In this document: positions 63,946 to 64,000 of the stretch, in pieces
How the letters are laid out: every line of letters starts with the position of its first letter
Position numbering within the stretch: the stretch's first letter is position 1
Origin: Pengzhenrongella sicca
GTDB taxonomy: Bacteria; Actinomycetota; Actinomycetes; Actinomycetales; Cellulomonadaceae
DNA: 64,000 nucleotides
Direction of reading: 5' to 3'
Assembly (NCBI RefSeq): GCF_017569225.1
Contig: NZ_CP071868.1
Location: 682,001-746,000 of the forward strand
Program-made: the position numbers and the translations under genes
Notes under the pieces: model-generated
What the model was told of the DNA's origin: nothing
Database searches by the model: none
What the model saw: only the letters and a program-made list of their open reading frames with translations

Positions 63946-63990
63946 CCACCCTGTTTTCGGTCGTTCGCTGGACTCCTGCGTAGTAGGAGG
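63946..63990 (+). promoter_or_regulatory. Transfer-regulon element, copy B, upstream of a gene starting at 63998
   Basis: CCACCCTGTTTTC, 11-base spacer (ggtcgttcgct), GGACTCCTGC, then gtagtaggagg, whose AGGAGG also serves as a ribosome-binding site for an ATG at 63998-64000, the last three bases of the window. Only the start codon of that gene is visible. Confidence 0.75.
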
Positions 63991-64000
63991 ACAGGAAATG

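Noticed and set aside
43093-63990. The three two-block elements as attachment sites of a nested mobile element
   Set aside because: Copy C is inverted relative to A and B, and all three point to genes, which fits regulation better than att sites, although this is not excluded.

Overview
The window is high-GC actinobacterial DNA, most like Micrococcales and probably near Cellulomonas. This rests on a WhiB7-type regulator and a conserved run of actinobacterial housekeeping families (DUF5679, DUF2342, PPA1309, UPF0182). No 16S rRNA or other taxonomic marker is present, so the genus is an inference.

Positions 1-10.6 kb are chromosomal backbone: whiB7, a ThiF/HesA-type protein, a small zinc-ribbon protein, a YgjP/M48-type metallopeptidase, a DUF2342 zincin-like protein, an NAD-dependent epimerase, a PDZ/Lon-type serine protease, a PPA1309 protein, a 1000-residue UPF0182 membrane protein, and the initiator tRNA-Met gene with its promoter and a strong terminator.

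From about 10.6 kb to the right edge the content is that of a mobile element, most simply an integrative and conjugative element (ICE) whose integrase and far end are outside the window. It has five parts. (1) 10.9-23.1 kb is a restriction/defence island: an HNH nuclease, a small unknown protein, a frameshifted MazG, a GIY-YIG/DUF2075 ATPase, a DUF3883 protein, a candidate restriction endonuclease, a C5-cytosine methyltransferase, a Vsr endonuclease, and an SF1 helicase with a C-terminal nuclease-like domain. (2) 23.3-25.1 kb is a control region with an excisionase-type HTH protein and a cluster of three operator-like repeats. (3) 25.3-36.4 kb is a tightly overlapping Tad/Flp pilus operon ending in a LysM-BTAD membrane regulator. 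(4) 37.0-42.9 kb is a compositionally different cargo module: an ImmA/IrrE-type peptidase, a protein with a deoxyribosyltransferase-like region, two unknown proteins, a nitrilase-fold protein and an ISL3 transposase remnant. (5) 43.1-62.2 kb holds the DNA-transfer genes: DUF6112, a TrbL/VirB6-like protein, an SCO6880-family protein, a VirB4-like ATPase, a protein with two DnaB-N domains, a VirD4-like coupling protein, a transglycosylase/NlpC protein, an ArdC-like protein, and a MobF relaxase followed by DUF4913. These are interrupted by a divergent TIR and SF2 helicase-nuclease pair at 52.8-58.0 kb. A PadR/DUF2314 pair closes the window.

The most striking new signal is a two-block element, CCACCCTGTTTTC - 11 variable bases - GGACTCCTGC. 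It is found three times with exactly the same spacing, each time upstream of and co-oriented with a transcription unit: the transfer operon, the relaxase, and a gene that begins at the last base triplet of the window. It looks like a transfer-regulon promoter or operator. The defence cargo (37-42.5 kb and 52.8-58 kb) contains gene sets I cannot assign to a named anti-phage system. All functional statements rest on motif reading without database searches.
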